Of a DNA stretch of 45,455 nucleotides, positions 34,177 to 42,537 are shown in pieces. Position 1 is the stretch's first letter. Each line of letters starts with the position of its first letter. The stretch comes from JBDKVA01 sp039679375 (GTDB lineage Bacteria > Bacillota > Clostridia > Acetivibrionales > DTU013): contig JBDKVA010000165.1 of assembly GCA_039679375.1 (NCBI GenBank), positions 1 to 45,455 of the forward strand, given 5' to 3'. The notes under the pieces were generated by a model. The model saw only the letters and a list, made by a program, of their open reading frames with translations. It did not search any database and was not told where the DNA came from. Both the position numbers and the translations under genes were made by a program.

Positions 34177-34905
34177 TCACTGCTGGCTATTTGCCAATTT
34201 TCTTACTGCTGTTGCTCTGCAGGCTTTTTCGAATATTTCGGAAAGCTCCTGTACCCGGCCATCCGATACGATACTGACTGTGTTTTCACGGTTTACTTCG
34301 GTATGGATTTCTGGAAAATTTTCCCGCACAGACTGTTCGCCTGTAATAATGCAATCTGCACGATCTGCTATTTTCCCGAGCAGTTTTTTTCCGTAGTTTT
34401 CCTTTACTGAACAAGATGCATGGGCGTTTGATACTAATGGGCTGCTATTGCGGTCCATGGTTTGAATGGCGCATAAATCTGCCACCCACGGCACGTGCGG
34501 GTACTTTTTTTTCAGATGAATGCCTATTAAATGCGCACTGGAAGGAGGGGAAATCGTATAGACAAGATCGATCCCATCATTCTTTGTAATCCTGGCAGCT
34601 TTCCTAACAGAAAAAAGCTCCCAAAGCCTTTGTCTGTCCGGCAACAGCAGGGAAGAAAAAAATCCTGCGAAGACACGGATAAAATTTGGCAGATTGCTTG
34701 GGATCCAGGGCTTTGTTTTAATTATATCAATACCTTCAGGAAGAGATGTCTCAGGCTTTGCTGGATTTGTTGCACCAGTTTCGCGCGTAAGTACAACAGG
34801 CTCCCATCCGTAATTATGAAGCTGGCTGACAAAGCTGGCTGCTCTTTCTGCTCCCGGATTTTCCGTAGGCGGGAAGGAATAAACGACCATCAATACCTTT
34901 TTCAT
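34177..34905 (-). CDS. Short GT4-like protein (glycosyltransferase N-terminal domain only)
   Basis: The 242-residue protein starts MKKVLMVVYSFPPTENPGAERAA without further domains, the typical N-terminal Rossmann lobe of family-4 glycosyltransferases (Gly-rich loop PGAERAA, then YTISPPSSAHL). Full members have about 400 residues with a C-terminal donor-binding lobe, which is missing. The frame ends normally at a stop and I see no continuation downstream, so it is truncated or a specialised acceptor-binding lobe. The ATG at 34905 is preferred over a TTG two codons upstream; the ribosome site is weak (AGG). It precedes the GT4-CsaB fusion by 63 bp and is likely cotranscribed, so a wall-polymer role is probable. 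Confidence 0.65.
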   Translation of the reverse strand: MKKVLMVVYSFPPTENPGAERAASFVSQLHNYGWEPVVLTRETGATNPAKPETSLPEGIDIIKTKPWIPSNLPNFIRVFAGFFSSLLLPDRQRLWELFSVRKAARITKNDGIDLVYTISPPSSAHLIGIHLKKKYPHVPWVADLCAIQTMDRNSSPLVSNAHASCSVKENYGKKLLGKIADRADCIITGEQSVRENFPEIHTEVNRENTVSIVSDGRVQELSEIFEKACRATAVRKLANSQQ

Positions 34906-34973
34906 AAGCAATGAACCTGTTTGTTATTTATAAAATCACAACCTTTGCTTGCATGATGCTTTCTTTATAAAGA

Positions 34974-35024
34974 TAAGCATGCACGCCATACAGGCCCGGA
35001 AACGGCGTATGGTATGCATGCTTA
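34974..35024 (-). terminator. Large hairpin after oadG
   Basis: TAAGCATGCA (34974-34983) pairs with TGCATGCTTA (35015-35024), and CCATAC (34986-34991) with GTATGG (35007-35012), with a 2x2 internal loop. On the minus strand the hairpin is followed by T-rich TCTTTATAAAG. Likely terminator of oadB-oadG. Confidence 0.6.
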
Positions 35025-35031
35025 ATGTGTG

Positions 35032-35190
35032 TTATTCCTCTTCTTCTTCTTTCTTATACGGAAGCAGTTTTATTAAAAGTCTTATCATTAAGTAAAAGAG
35101 TATCAATACTATAAAAACACCAAGCATTCCGAATATCGTAACAACGATTCCCTTTTCCATGTTCGAACCATTTATCAAACTTTCAATCAT
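35032..35190 (-). CDS. Small OadG-like subunit of a sodium-pumping decarboxylase
   Basis: The 52-residue protein has a single membrane segment (about 14-38, VVTIFGMLGVFIVLILFYLM) and a charged tail of Lys and Glu residues. OadG gamma subunits have this form and hold the carboxyltransferase and beta subunits together. The start at 35190 follows AAGGAGG; the longer frame has no ribosome site. It begins 13 bp after the OadB stop, which supports the assignment. No sequence motif beyond topology identifies it. Confidence 0.65.
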   Translation of the reverse strand: MIESLINGSNMEKGIVVTIFGMLGVFIVLILFYLMIRLLIKLLPYKKEEEEE

Positions 35191-35203
35191 TTTTATATCC
35201 TCC

Positions 35204-36442
35204 TTAGCGCACGAGTAGTGGTACAATTGCAAGTATGAGTCCGCCGGCTATGATGGAACCAAGCTGGCCGGAGACATTTGCACTAACAGCCTGCATAAGT
35301 ACAAAATTTGTTGGGTCTTCCTTCTGAGCCATCTTCTGTATAACTCGTGCAGACATAGGGAAGGCCGATATACCGGCTGCGCCAATCATCGGGTTGAATT
35401 TTTCTTTGCGGAACAGATTCAGGAATTTGGCGAAAAGTACGCCGCCTGCCGTGTCAAATACAAATGCGACCAGACCCAGAAGCAGTATGAATAATGTATT
35501 AACATTGAGGAAGTCTTCTGCCAGCATAGTAGAACCAATTGTGATACCCAGCAAAAGAGTAACGATGTTTGCAAGCTCGTTCTGAGCTGCTTTTGAAAGC
35601 CTTTCAAGAACGCCGCATTCACGGATCAGATTGCCGAACATTAACGAACCGACCAGAGGCACGCTGATAGGTGCTACAATACCCGCTATGATCGTAACGG
35701 CTATTGGGAATACGATCAGAATTGCTTTAGAAAACCTCTCTTCTTTGTATTCCATCCTTATGAGTCTCTCACTTCTTGTCGTGAGCAGCTTTATTACAGG
35801 AGGTTGTATGATCGGTACAAGCGACATATATGAATAAGCGGCAACTGATATGGGGGCAAAATAATCTTTGGCGAATTTACTTGCCACATATATTGCTGTC
35901 GGGCCGTCTGCCGCGCCGATAATACCGATGGCAGATGCGGTTTTTAAATCAAAATTCAGTGCAATGGCTACCAGCATTGTTGCAAAAATTCCGAATTGCG
36001 CTGCAGCGCCGAAAAAAATCATGACCGGATTTTTAAACAGTGGTGAAAAATCGATCATTGCTCCGACAGCGATAAATATCAATACCGGGAACAGTTCAGT
36101 CAGAATACCTGAATCAAGCAGGATTTGCAGAAATCCAGGTTCTACTCTGGTAGCGTTTCCGGCACTGTCGAAAATATAATTAAATTTATCTTCAAATATA
36201 TTTCTTGCCTCCGGGAACTTGTTTACAAAATTTGTAACGATAGGGTCCGCAGCCTTTGATGCGATTTTTACAACCTGATCGGGAAGATTGACTAATATTG
36301 CGCCAAAACCGATAGGCAAAAGCAGCATAGGCTCATATTCCTTTTTTATAGCCAGGTAAATCAGTGCTAATCCTATCAGGAACATGGCAATCATTTTTAA
36401 GTTGATTGCTGCAAATCCTGAAAACAGTTCATTTAGTTCCAT
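35204..36442 (-). CDS. Sodium-translocating decarboxylase beta subunit (OadB family)
   Basis: The 412-residue polytopic protein matches OadB/GcdB/MmdB beta subunits, which decarboxylate carboxybiotin and pump sodium ions outward. The conserved IGIIGAADGPTAIYVASKF carries the key Asp and the GPT motif; the C-terminal ANVSGQLGSIIAGG is also typical. AGGAGAGAGAG lies before the ATG. The carboxyltransferase alpha subunit and the biotin carrier are not in the window, so the substrate (oxaloacetate, methylmalonyl-CoA or glutaconyl-CoA) cannot be chosen. oadG follows directly. Confidence 0.92.
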   Translation of the reverse strand: MELNELFSGFAAINLKMIAMFLIGLALIYLAIKKEYEPMLLLPIGFGAILVNLPDQVVKIASKAADPIVTNFVNKFPEARNIFEDKFNYIFDSAGNATRVEPGFLQILLDSGILTELFPVLIFIAVGAMIDFSPLFKNPVMIFFGAAAQFGIFATMLVAIALNFDLKTASAIGIIGAADGPTAIYVASKFAKDYFAPISVAAYSYMSLVPIIQPPVIKLLTTRSERLIRMEYKEERFSKAILIVFPIAVTIIAGIVAPISVPLVGSLMFGNLIRECGVLERLSKAAQNELANIVTLLLGITIGSTMLAEDFLNVNTLFILLLGLVAFVFDTAGGVLFAKFLNLFRKEKFNPMIGAAGISAFPMSARVIQKMAQKEDPTNFVLMQAVSANVSGQLGSIIAGGLILAIVPLLVR

Positions 36443-36661
36443 GTTCTCTCTCTCCTATATTTAAATTATGTAAGGAATTTATAAAAGCAAAATCCTTATT
36501 TCAGATAATAGTATACCTAATACCGGTAGATTAATCAATTAAAAATCTTGAGCTATTTAAAAAATATGCTGAAAATATGCGGAAATTTTTGGCGTTTTGA
36601 ATGATTTGGCATGAAAGAGTGCAGGAAATATAGATTTTTTGTGGAATAATATCGTACGCAT

Positions 36662-36782
36662 ATAAGTTGCACAAAGTTTTTATACAATTTGCGGCTCAGA
36701 AGCCAGCCGCAAATGTCATGAAATCTGGGCTTAGTGCAACTTATGAACAGAGGTAATATGATGAATTTTTAATTCATCATAT
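36662..36782. repeat. Nested inverted repeats in a 419-bp intergenic region
   Basis: In the gene-free stretch 36443-36861, ATAAGTTGCAC (36662-36672) and GTGCAACTTAT (36734-36744) enclose a 10-bp hairpin ATTTGCGGCT/AGCCGCAAAT (36687-36696 and 36705-36714). Just downstream is a 12-bp hairpin with a TTT loop (36756-36782). There is no open frame. This could be a small structured RNA or a palindromic mobile repeat. The rest of the stretch is AT-rich and unremarkable. Confidence 0.6.
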
Positions 36783-36861
36783 GTAGCTCAAAGCAGGTGA
36801 TGGCTTTTGAATAGGACACTGATGGGCTATTTGGGGAGCAAGGGGTGAGACGGAAGACTCA

Positions 36862-37401
36862 ATGATTGAAATCAGAACATCCGGAAATGGTATTCTTCTT
36901 AGAACACTGGAGCGTAGCAAACTGGCTGCAGTTGCGGAGCTTTACAACTGCAGCCGGGATATCTGGTATGCAACCGGCATCACTGATTCCGTATCCTGCA
37001 TGGATATTGACGAAAGGCTGTTTCATCCCAAAACGGATAAAAACGAATTTATGACCGGCATATATCTGCAAAATCCGAACCTGACAGCATCGGGCAGACA
37101 ATTTCACCTTGCAGGACTTATTTCCGGTTTCATTCAGAATAAAACGATATGGATAAAGATCATAGCGATTTTACCGCAGTACAGACGCAAGGGCATCGGA
37201 AGCAGATCAGCCAAATTGCTGCTGGATTACTTCAAAGCTGAGTATGGTGCCGTAGAGGTTTTTTTATCGGTTATAAAAGAGAACAATACGGGCATGTTAT
37301 TCTGGCTGGACCAGGGCTTCTCGGAATCAGTCCGGTTCAATAAAAAGTTATTTGGCAGGGAGAAACGATATGAAGTAATCATCATGCAAAAGAAGTTGTA
37401 G
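36862..37401 (+). CDS. GNAT-family N-acetyltransferase
   Basis: The 179-residue protein has a GNAT fold with acetyl-CoA motif A at about 105-116 (LPQYRRKGIGSR, the Q/R-x-x-G-x-G signature) and a motif B-like NNTGMLFWLDQGFSE towards the C-terminus. Such enzymes transfer an acetyl group to amines; the acceptor is unknown. The ribosome site is weak (GGAAG), and the first ATG is used because the fold begins there. It stands alone between the oad operon and the riboswitch-controlled hydrolase. Confidence 0.85.
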   Translation: MIEIRTSGNGILLRTLERSKLAAVAELYNCSRDIWYATGITDSVSCMDIDERLFHPKTDKNEFMTGIYLQNPNLTASGRQFHLAGLISGFIQNKTIWIKIIAILPQYRRKGIGSRSAKLLLDYFKAEYGAVEVFLSVIKENNTGMLFWLDQGFSESVRFNKKLFGREKRYEVIIMQKKL

Positions 37402-37448
37402 GTAAGTCGTAAAAAGTTTACATAATACTCAACTGACACAAGCCTTAT

Positions 37449-37477
37449 TTGACAAACTTTTATCGTACCGGTATAAT
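37449..37477 (+). promoter_or_regulatory. Perfect sigma-A promoter before the c-di-AMP riboswitch
   Basis: TTGACA (37449-37454), 17 bp, TATAAT (37472-37477): an exact consensus, with transcription predicted from about 37484. Confidence 0.85.
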
Positions 37478-37501
37478 GTTCATATAGCGGTATCAAATAC
37501 C

Positions 37502-37697
37502 GTATCAGATGCTGAATCTCCTGCAAAGGAGTACGGAGGAACCAGGAAAGGGGTTAATTCATTTAGCGGATGGTCCATACAAACGCCAGATTTCCAATAA
37601 TTATGATCGATCGGTATATTGATCTGGCTTAAGGATGATCCATGAATGGTAGGGCGGTCCTATTGCCCGCACCCGGCAGCTAACTTCGGAAGCTAAT
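37502..37697 (+). ncRNA. c-di-AMP riboswitch (ydaO-yuaA type)
   Basis: The leader between the promoter and the wall hydrolase shows ydaO hallmarks in order: GCTGAATC, GGAGGAACCAGG with a following GGGGTTAATTC, a variable hairpin region, then the 3' signature CCCGGCAGCTAACTTCGG and AAGCTAA. This RNA class binds cyclic di-AMP and normally turns off wall hydrolase and potassium transport genes when the ligand is high. The gene it precedes, SH3-NlpC/P60, is a classic target. Ends are approximate. The RBS at 37701-37706 lies directly after the aptamer, so control could be at translation or by an unresolved terminator. Confidence 0.85.
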
Positions 37698-37720
37698 TAT
37701 AGGAGGATACCATATCTGCA

Positions 37721-38692
37721 ATGAAGAAAATATATTTTTCCCTACCTGCAATGTTGATTACATTTCTGCTGCTTACAGGCGTCTCTTATGCTGATGCTGT
37801 CAAAACAGGCATCGTAACAGGTGATGTTGTCAACCTCAGAGCCCAGGCAAATACCTCATCAAAGATTCTGAAACAGCTTGTAAAGGGTACGAAGGTTTCG
37901 ATTGTCGAAAGTGAGAAGGATTGGTATCAGGTCAGTTATAACGACAGCACGGGTTGGATCAGCGGCAATTATATACTGATAAGGGACGAGTCGATTTCGG
38001 CGGGCGTGGTCACAGGGTCGGTTGTAAATGTAAGAAGCAAACCGGATACTTCAGGTGAAATACTTACTAAATTAAATAAGGGTGCGAGGGTCGATATTTT
38101 TGAGCAGTCAGGCGACTGGTACCGTATTTCCATAGGTGAGGACCGGTATGGCTGGATCCATAAGGATTATATTTCAATCAGAAACGAATCGGTTTCAAGA
38201 GGAACTGCCGATACTGCAGCTTCTATCCAATCCGATGCAACAGCAGATCAAAAAGCAACACAGGAAAATCAAAATAACGCTTCGATAGCGGATAGTGAAA
38301 AAACGGAGGCATTGAGACAGGAGATCATTGCGTACGCCAAGACATTACTGGGGATAAAGTATGTCTATGGCGGTTCTTCAAAAAAGGGCTTCGATTGCTC
38401 CGGATTTGTCGGCTATGTGTTTGAACATTTTGGTATAAGCCTTGAAAGGTCTTCAAAGGATATGGGGAATAATGGAAAGACAGTAAAAAAAGCCGACCTC
38501 AAGCCTGGTGATCTGGTGTTTTTTGATACAAACGGAGGTCTTAACGCAATTAATCATGTTGGGATCTATATCGGTAATAACAAGTTCATCCACGCCTCTT
38601 CCGGTGTTGGGAGAAAAGTCACGATCAGCAGCCTGTCCGATAGTTTTTACCTAAAAAAGTATATGCGTGCAAGGGATTATCTGACAGATTGA
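37721..38692 (+). CDS. Secreted SH3-SH3-NlpC/P60 peptidoglycan endopeptidase
   Basis: The 323-residue exported enzyme has a signal peptide (about 1-24, ending VSYA), two bacterial SH3 domains (about 28-88 and 94-153) that bind wall peptides, a linker rich in Ser, Gln and Asn, and an NlpC/P60 domain (about 198-322). Catalytic Cys226 is in GFDCSGF, with His279 in NHVGIYIG and a further His291 in FIHASS. Such enzymes cut D-Glu-diaminopimelate bonds in stem peptides during growth and separation. AGGAGG lies 14 nt before the ATG, slightly far, with no nearer in-frame start. It is controlled by the upstream c-di-AMP riboswitch and followed by a hairpin. Confidence 0.93.
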   Translation: MKKIYFSLPAMLITFLLLTGVSYADAVKTGIVTGDVVNLRAQANTSSKILKQLVKGTKVSIVESEKDWYQVSYNDSTGWISGNYILIRDESISAGVVTGSVVNVRSKPDTSGEILTKLNKGARVDIFEQSGDWYRISIGEDRYGWIHKDYISIRNESVSRGTADTAASIQSDATADQKATQENQNNASIADSEKTEALRQEIIAYAKTLLGIKYVYGGSSKKGFDCSGFVGYVFEHFGISLERSSKDMGNNGKTVKKADLKPGDLVFFDTNGGLNAINHVGIYIGNNKFIHASSGVGRKVTISSLSDSFYLKKYMRARDYLTD

Positions 38693-38706
38693 CAAAGTTT
38701 TTTCAT

Positions 38707-38759
38707 GGGTAATCAGACATGTTGACAGCCATTGTGTGATTACCCTTCACCTCTCTTTT
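38707..38759 (+). terminator. Probable terminator of the NlpC/P60 gene
   Basis: GGGTAATCA (38707-38715) pairs with TGATTACCC (38737-38745), followed by pyrimidine-rich TTCACCTCTCTTTT. The T-run is interrupted, so strength is uncertain. Confidence 0.6.
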
Positions 38760-38780
38760 AATCAAACAAAATGTAAAATA

Positions 38781-38809
38781 TTGACAATTAAAGAAATATC
38801 AAATATAAT
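38781..38809 (+). promoter_or_regulatory. Perfect sigma-A promoter of comEC
   Basis: TTGACA (38781-38786), 17 bp, TATAAT (38804-38809). Only about 14 nt would lie between the start point and the comEC ATG, so the leader is very short. Confidence 0.75.
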
Positions 38810-38829
38810 AAAAGCAAAAAGGCGTCGGA

Positions 38830-41310
38830 ATGGGTATTATATCGAAAAGACCTGTCGTATCTTTTTGCATTATGATGATCATCGGCATACTGACTGCATA
38901 TTTATCTGATTCGATTGCAGCGGCGGTCAGCGCATTTATTTTACTTTCAGCCTGTTTTTATTCCTTTTCAAAACTGCATAAAAACGGCATGTTTGTACCT
39001 TTCGGAATGCTGGTATTTTTCCTTCTGGGTTCGCTCGAATTTCTTTATGTTGACCGGCTGCAATTAAATCGCTTTACTGTATATGCCGGAAAGGATGTGG
39101 CAATCAGAGGGCACATCCTTTCCGAACCGGAAATCAGGGGAGAACGGGTCTCCTATATCGTAAAGGCGGAAAGTATCCGGAAAGAATATAACGGTTCTTT
39201 TGAAAAAGTAAACGGTAAAGTGCTGCTAACCACTATAATAGGAGAAGACGGCAGTTTTTTGGATTACGGAAGAGAACTGGAGTTTGAAGGCATACTTACG
39301 CAGCCAAAGGGCGTCAGGAATCCGGGCGGCTTTGATTACCGCAGATACCTTGCTCAAAAGGGAGTCGGTGCATCGGTATTTTCATACGCATATGGCATTG
39401 ATCCGGGAGAGGAAATAAAAGGTAATTTCCTTGTGCAGGCAGGGTTAAAAATACGCAAAAGGATCGTTTATGTAATAGAGAAAAGTTTGCCGCATCAGCA
39501 GGCAGGCTTGCTAAACGGTATGCTGATAGGATATACGGAGGGACTGTCGGAGGAGGTGCAGGAAGCCTTTAGTAATGCGGGCTTAAGTCATATTATGGCG
39601 GTTTCCGGAGCCAACGTTGCTTTTTTGATTTTACCGCTCGCGTTCCTGCTGAAGCTGCTTCGGGTGCGTAAACAAATTTCCAACGTACTGCTTATTGCCT
39701 TCCTCACATTGTTTGTATTTGTGACAGGGCTTGAACCTTCTGTGCTCCGTGCTGCCATTATGGCTTCCGTTTTGCTTATTGCGCAAATATTATACCGGGA
39801 GCCGGATACATATTCTGCCATCGCCGTATCATGCATCATCCTTCTGGCGGTAAACCCGTGCATGCTTTTTCATATCGGTTTTCAGTTGTCCTACGGTGCG
39901 ACTCTGTCCATCGTAATGCTTTATAAGAATATTAGGAATCTGATCACCGTCAGGTCTCAAAAAAAGCCTGAGCAGTTGGGAAAGGATCTTATACAGGGTA
40001 AGGATAAGCCGAAGCCGATTATTCCCGGCTGGATTGCAGATATCCTTGCTGCGACACTTGCCGCACAGCTCGGCGTACTGCCTGTGACAGTGCTTTATTT
40101 CAATAAAATTTCACTGGTTGCCATTCTGACCAACCTGCTTGCTGTTCCGATGCTTGAACTTATCACAATACTGGGCTCGGTTATGGCGCTGCTTGGACAG
40201 TTCAGCCTGGCAATTTCGCAGATGATCGGCTATCTGAACAGTGTTTTGCTTAGCGCAGTGCTATATATTACAAAATTTGCAAACAACATACCGTTTGCAA
40301 CAGTAACAGTCGTTACGCCTCCTTTGATCCTGGCTGCGGCATATTACGTTTCCATATGGTTTATGCTGTGGTACAAGCCGCTTAAGAATATCGCAATAAA
40401 GCGGCGGCATATAGCAGCAGCCTTGTCGGCAGCAGCAGTATTTGTACTGGCAACAAGCTTAAAGCCGGCACAGCTTGAGGTAGTGTTCCTTGATGTAGGC
40501 CAAGGGGACTCCTCATTCATCAGGACAACTTCGGGAGAAACCGTACTGATTGATGGGGGTGGAAGCTCATCTCCGGATAAGTCATCTAAAATTGGTGAAT
40601 CGGTAATATTACCGTTTTTATTGGATGCAGGAGCTGGCAGGCTTGGCGCTGTTATTGCTACACATCCGCATTCCGATCATACTCAGGGGCTTTATGATGT
40701 GTTGATGAAGATGAAGGTGGGCAGGCTGATCCTTCCGTACCTTAATGATGAAAGTGGTTTTGCCGCCCTGATCCAGGCGGCCGGGGAAAGGAATATACCT
40801 GTTTTCAGGTGCTCGGCTAATGATGTGATAAGGCTTGATGAAAAGACATACCTCAAGGTGCTGAATCCTGAAGCGGACTGGCAGGCGGATGAAGATTCTT
40901 TAAATAATGCTTCATTCGTGTTAAAATTGTGCTATGGGCAGACCTCGGTTTTATTTACAGGTGATGCGGAGACTGAGGTGGAAGAAAAGCTTTTGGCAAA
41001 TGCTTTTCCGGTATCGGGGGACGCAATTTCCGCAACTTCTCAGGACGGAGCTTCCTTGCTAAAAGCGGATGTGATAAAAATCGCCCATCATGGTTCCATA
41101 TCATCAACGGGCAAGGTGTTTTTGGAGAAAGTCAGTCCACAGGCGGCCATTATCAGTGTGGGCAAAAACAATTTCGGGCATCCGTCGCAGATGACATTGG
41201 ATTTGCTTGAGCAGTGCAAAGTGAAATGCTTTCGGACGGATGAATGCGGAGCGGTTATACTCGAAAGCAATGGCAGGACGGTTAGATTGAAAAGAACTGT
41301 CAGGTATTGA
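38830..41310 (+). CDS. comEC: ComEC/Rec2 DNA-uptake channel protein
   Basis: The 826-residue membrane protein has the full ComEC order: N-terminal membrane segments and an OB-like extracytoplasmic domain (DUF4131, about 25-190), the competence domain with many membrane segments (about 215-520), and a C-terminal metallo-beta-lactamase-like domain. The last has LDVGQGDSSF (about 554) and the metal motif THPHSDH (about 611-617). ComEC passes one strand of DNA into the cytoplasm during transformation. Only a weak ribosome site (GTCGGA) precedes the ATG, and the leader is very short. holA follows after 25 bp, a common clostridial order. Other competence genes are not in the window. Confidence 0.94.
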   Translation: MGIISKRPVVSFCIMMIIGILTAYLSDSIAAAVSAFILLSACFYSFSKLHKNGMFVPFGMLVFFLLGSLEFLYVDRLQLNRFTVYAGKDVAIRGHILSEPEIRGERVSYIVKAESIRKEYNGSFEKVNGKVLLTTIIGEDGSFLDYGRELEFEGILTQPKGVRNPGGFDYRRYLAQKGVGASVFSYAYGIDPGEEIKGNFLVQAGLKIRKRIVYVIEKSLPHQQAGLLNGMLIGYTEGLSEEVQEAFSNAGLSHIMAVSGANVAFLILPLAFLLKLLRVRKQISNVLLIAFLTLFVFVTGLEPSVLRAAIMASVLLIAQILYREPDTYSAIAVSCIILLAVNPCMLFHIGFQLSYGATLSIVMLYKNIRNLITVRSQKKPEQLGKDLIQGKDKPKPIIPGWIADILAATLAAQLGVLPVTVLYFNKISLVAILTNLLAVPMLELITILGSVMALLGQFSLAISQMIGYLNSVLLSAVLYITKFANNIPFATVTVVTPPLILAAAYYVSIWFMLWYKPLKNIAIKRRHIAAALSAAAVFVLATSLKPAQLEVVFLDVGQGDSSFIRTTSGETVLIDGGGSSSPDKSSKIGESVILPFLLDAGAGRLGAVIATHPHSDHTQGLYDVLMKMKVGRLILPYLNDESGFAALIQAAGERNIPVFRCSANDVIRLDEKTYLKVLNPEADWQADEDSLNNASFVLKLCYGQTSVLFTGDAETEVEEKLLANAFPVSGDAISATSQDGASLLKADVIKIAHHGSISSTGKVFLEKVSPQAAIISVGKNNFGHPSQMTLDLLEQCKVKCFRTDECGAVILESNGRTVRLKRTVRY

Positions 41311-41335
41311 AAGGTTTGATAAACAGGAGGCTTTC

Positions 41336-42355
41336 ATGAGCGAAGAAATACTGAAAAAAGCAATTAAAAACAAGGATATAGGAAGCTTATATCTCTTCTA
41401 CGGTACGGAAGAATATCTGAAAAGGAACTATACAAATTATATAGAAGAAAATATTTTGGCAGATGATTTCAAACTGATGAACAAAGTTGTTCTGGAAGGG
41501 AAAGTTACACCTTCCGCGATCATCGGCAACTGTGAGACGCCTCCCATATTTTCCGAACGAAAGCTGGTTGTGGTAAAAAATTCCGGTCTTTTCAAGGGAA
41601 AAAAGAAAGGCGAGGATACGGCAAAAAAGTCTAAACAGGATGATGAACTGGCACAATTTCTTCAAAATGTGCCCGGGCATGCCTGCCTGATATTTATTGA
41701 GCCGGAGATCGATAAACGTATCAAGTATGTTGATCTGATCAGGAAACATGGATTGATCGTTGAATTTAATTGCAGGAAACCGGAAGAGATGGCAAACTGG
41801 ATCTTGAAGATGGTAAAAGCTAGAAAACATGAAATGGATCTGAAAACTGCGGCGCAGCTTGCGGAATACTGTGAACCGGGCATGGATGATGTATTGAATG
41901 AGATAGAAAAGCTTTGTTTGTACACTGGCGACAGACCGCAGATTACAATAGCGGACATAAAAAAGGTTTGTTCCAAGTCTGTAAAAAGCCGGGTATTCGA
42001 CCTGACGGATGCGATCGGCGTACGGAATTGTGCAAAAGCCTTGTCTTTGTTGAATGATCTGGTTGTATTAAAAGAGCCGATGCCAAAGGTGATGTACATG
42101 ATTATGAAGCAGTTCAGGCAGCTTATGCAAATTAAACTGATGAAGCAGGAAGGGGCAAATCAGGCGGAAATAACTGCGCGGCTCAAGCTTCCACCCTATT
42201 TCTCAGGCAAAATCATTCAGCAATCTGAAAGATTCTCGATGGAGAAGCTGGAAAGGGCCATTTCTACAGGACTGGAGCTGGATTTGGCAATAAAAACGGG
42301 GAAAATCGAAGATAAGACTGCAGTTGAATTAATGATTGCCGGCATATCCGATTGA
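41336..42355 (+). CDS. holA: DNA polymerase III delta subunit
   Basis: The 339-residue AAA+ family protein is the clamp-loader delta subunit that opens the sliding clamp. It starts with the typical LYLFYGTEEYLKR P-loop-like segment (degenerate, as in all delta subunits) and has the three-domain length and the characteristic collar region (FDLTDAIGVRNCAKALSLL, then MIMKQFRQLMQIK). AGGAGG lies 6 nt before the ATG. It is likely cotranscribed with comEC and is convergent with rpsT. Confidence 0.93.
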   Translation: MSEEILKKAIKNKDIGSLYLFYGTEEYLKRNYTNYIEENILADDFKLMNKVVLEGKVTPSAIIGNCETPPIFSERKLVVVKNSGLFKGKKKGEDTAKKSKQDDELAQFLQNVPGHACLIFIEPEIDKRIKYVDLIRKHGLIVEFNCRKPEEMANWILKMVKARKHEMDLKTAAQLAEYCEPGMDDVLNEIEKLCLYTGDRPQITIADIKKVCSKSVKSRVFDLTDAIGVRNCAKALSLLNDLVVLKEPMPKVMYMIMKQFRQLMQIKLMKQEGANQAEITARLKLPPYFSGKIIQQSERFSMEKLERAISTGLELDLAIKTGKIEDKTAVELMIAGISD

Positions 42356-42360
42356 CCATT

Positions 42361-42417
42361 AAAATCGAAGGAGCATTGAGCCCCCACTCCCGGCACATTT
42401 CGTTATGCGAAATTGCC
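42361..42417. repeat. Intergenic hairpin and short repeat after holA
   Basis: AAAATCGAAGGAGC (42361-42374) repeats the core of the hairpin at 2429-2443. Further on, GGCA-c-ATTTCG pairs with CGAAATTGCC (42392-42417) around TTATG with one bulged base. It may be a relic of a dispersed palindromic repeat. Confidence 0.4.
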
Positions 42418-42430
42418 AGTTCCATGAATA

Positions 42431-42496
42431 AAACAAAAAGCCCGGCCATTACTGAACTGATCATAGTTCATACGATGCTCGAAGCTTTTTTTGTTT
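42431..42496. terminator. Bidirectional terminator between holA and rpsT
   Basis: AAACAAAAAGC (42431-42441) faces GCTTTTTTTGTTT (42484-42496), with an inner stem TGAACT/AGTTCA (42453-42458 and 42465-42470). A and T tracts on both sides suit termination of both convergent genes. Confidence 0.6.
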
Positions 42497-42537
42497 GTAA
42501 ATAAATATTAACCTGTCTAAACTATAGTGAAGCAATT

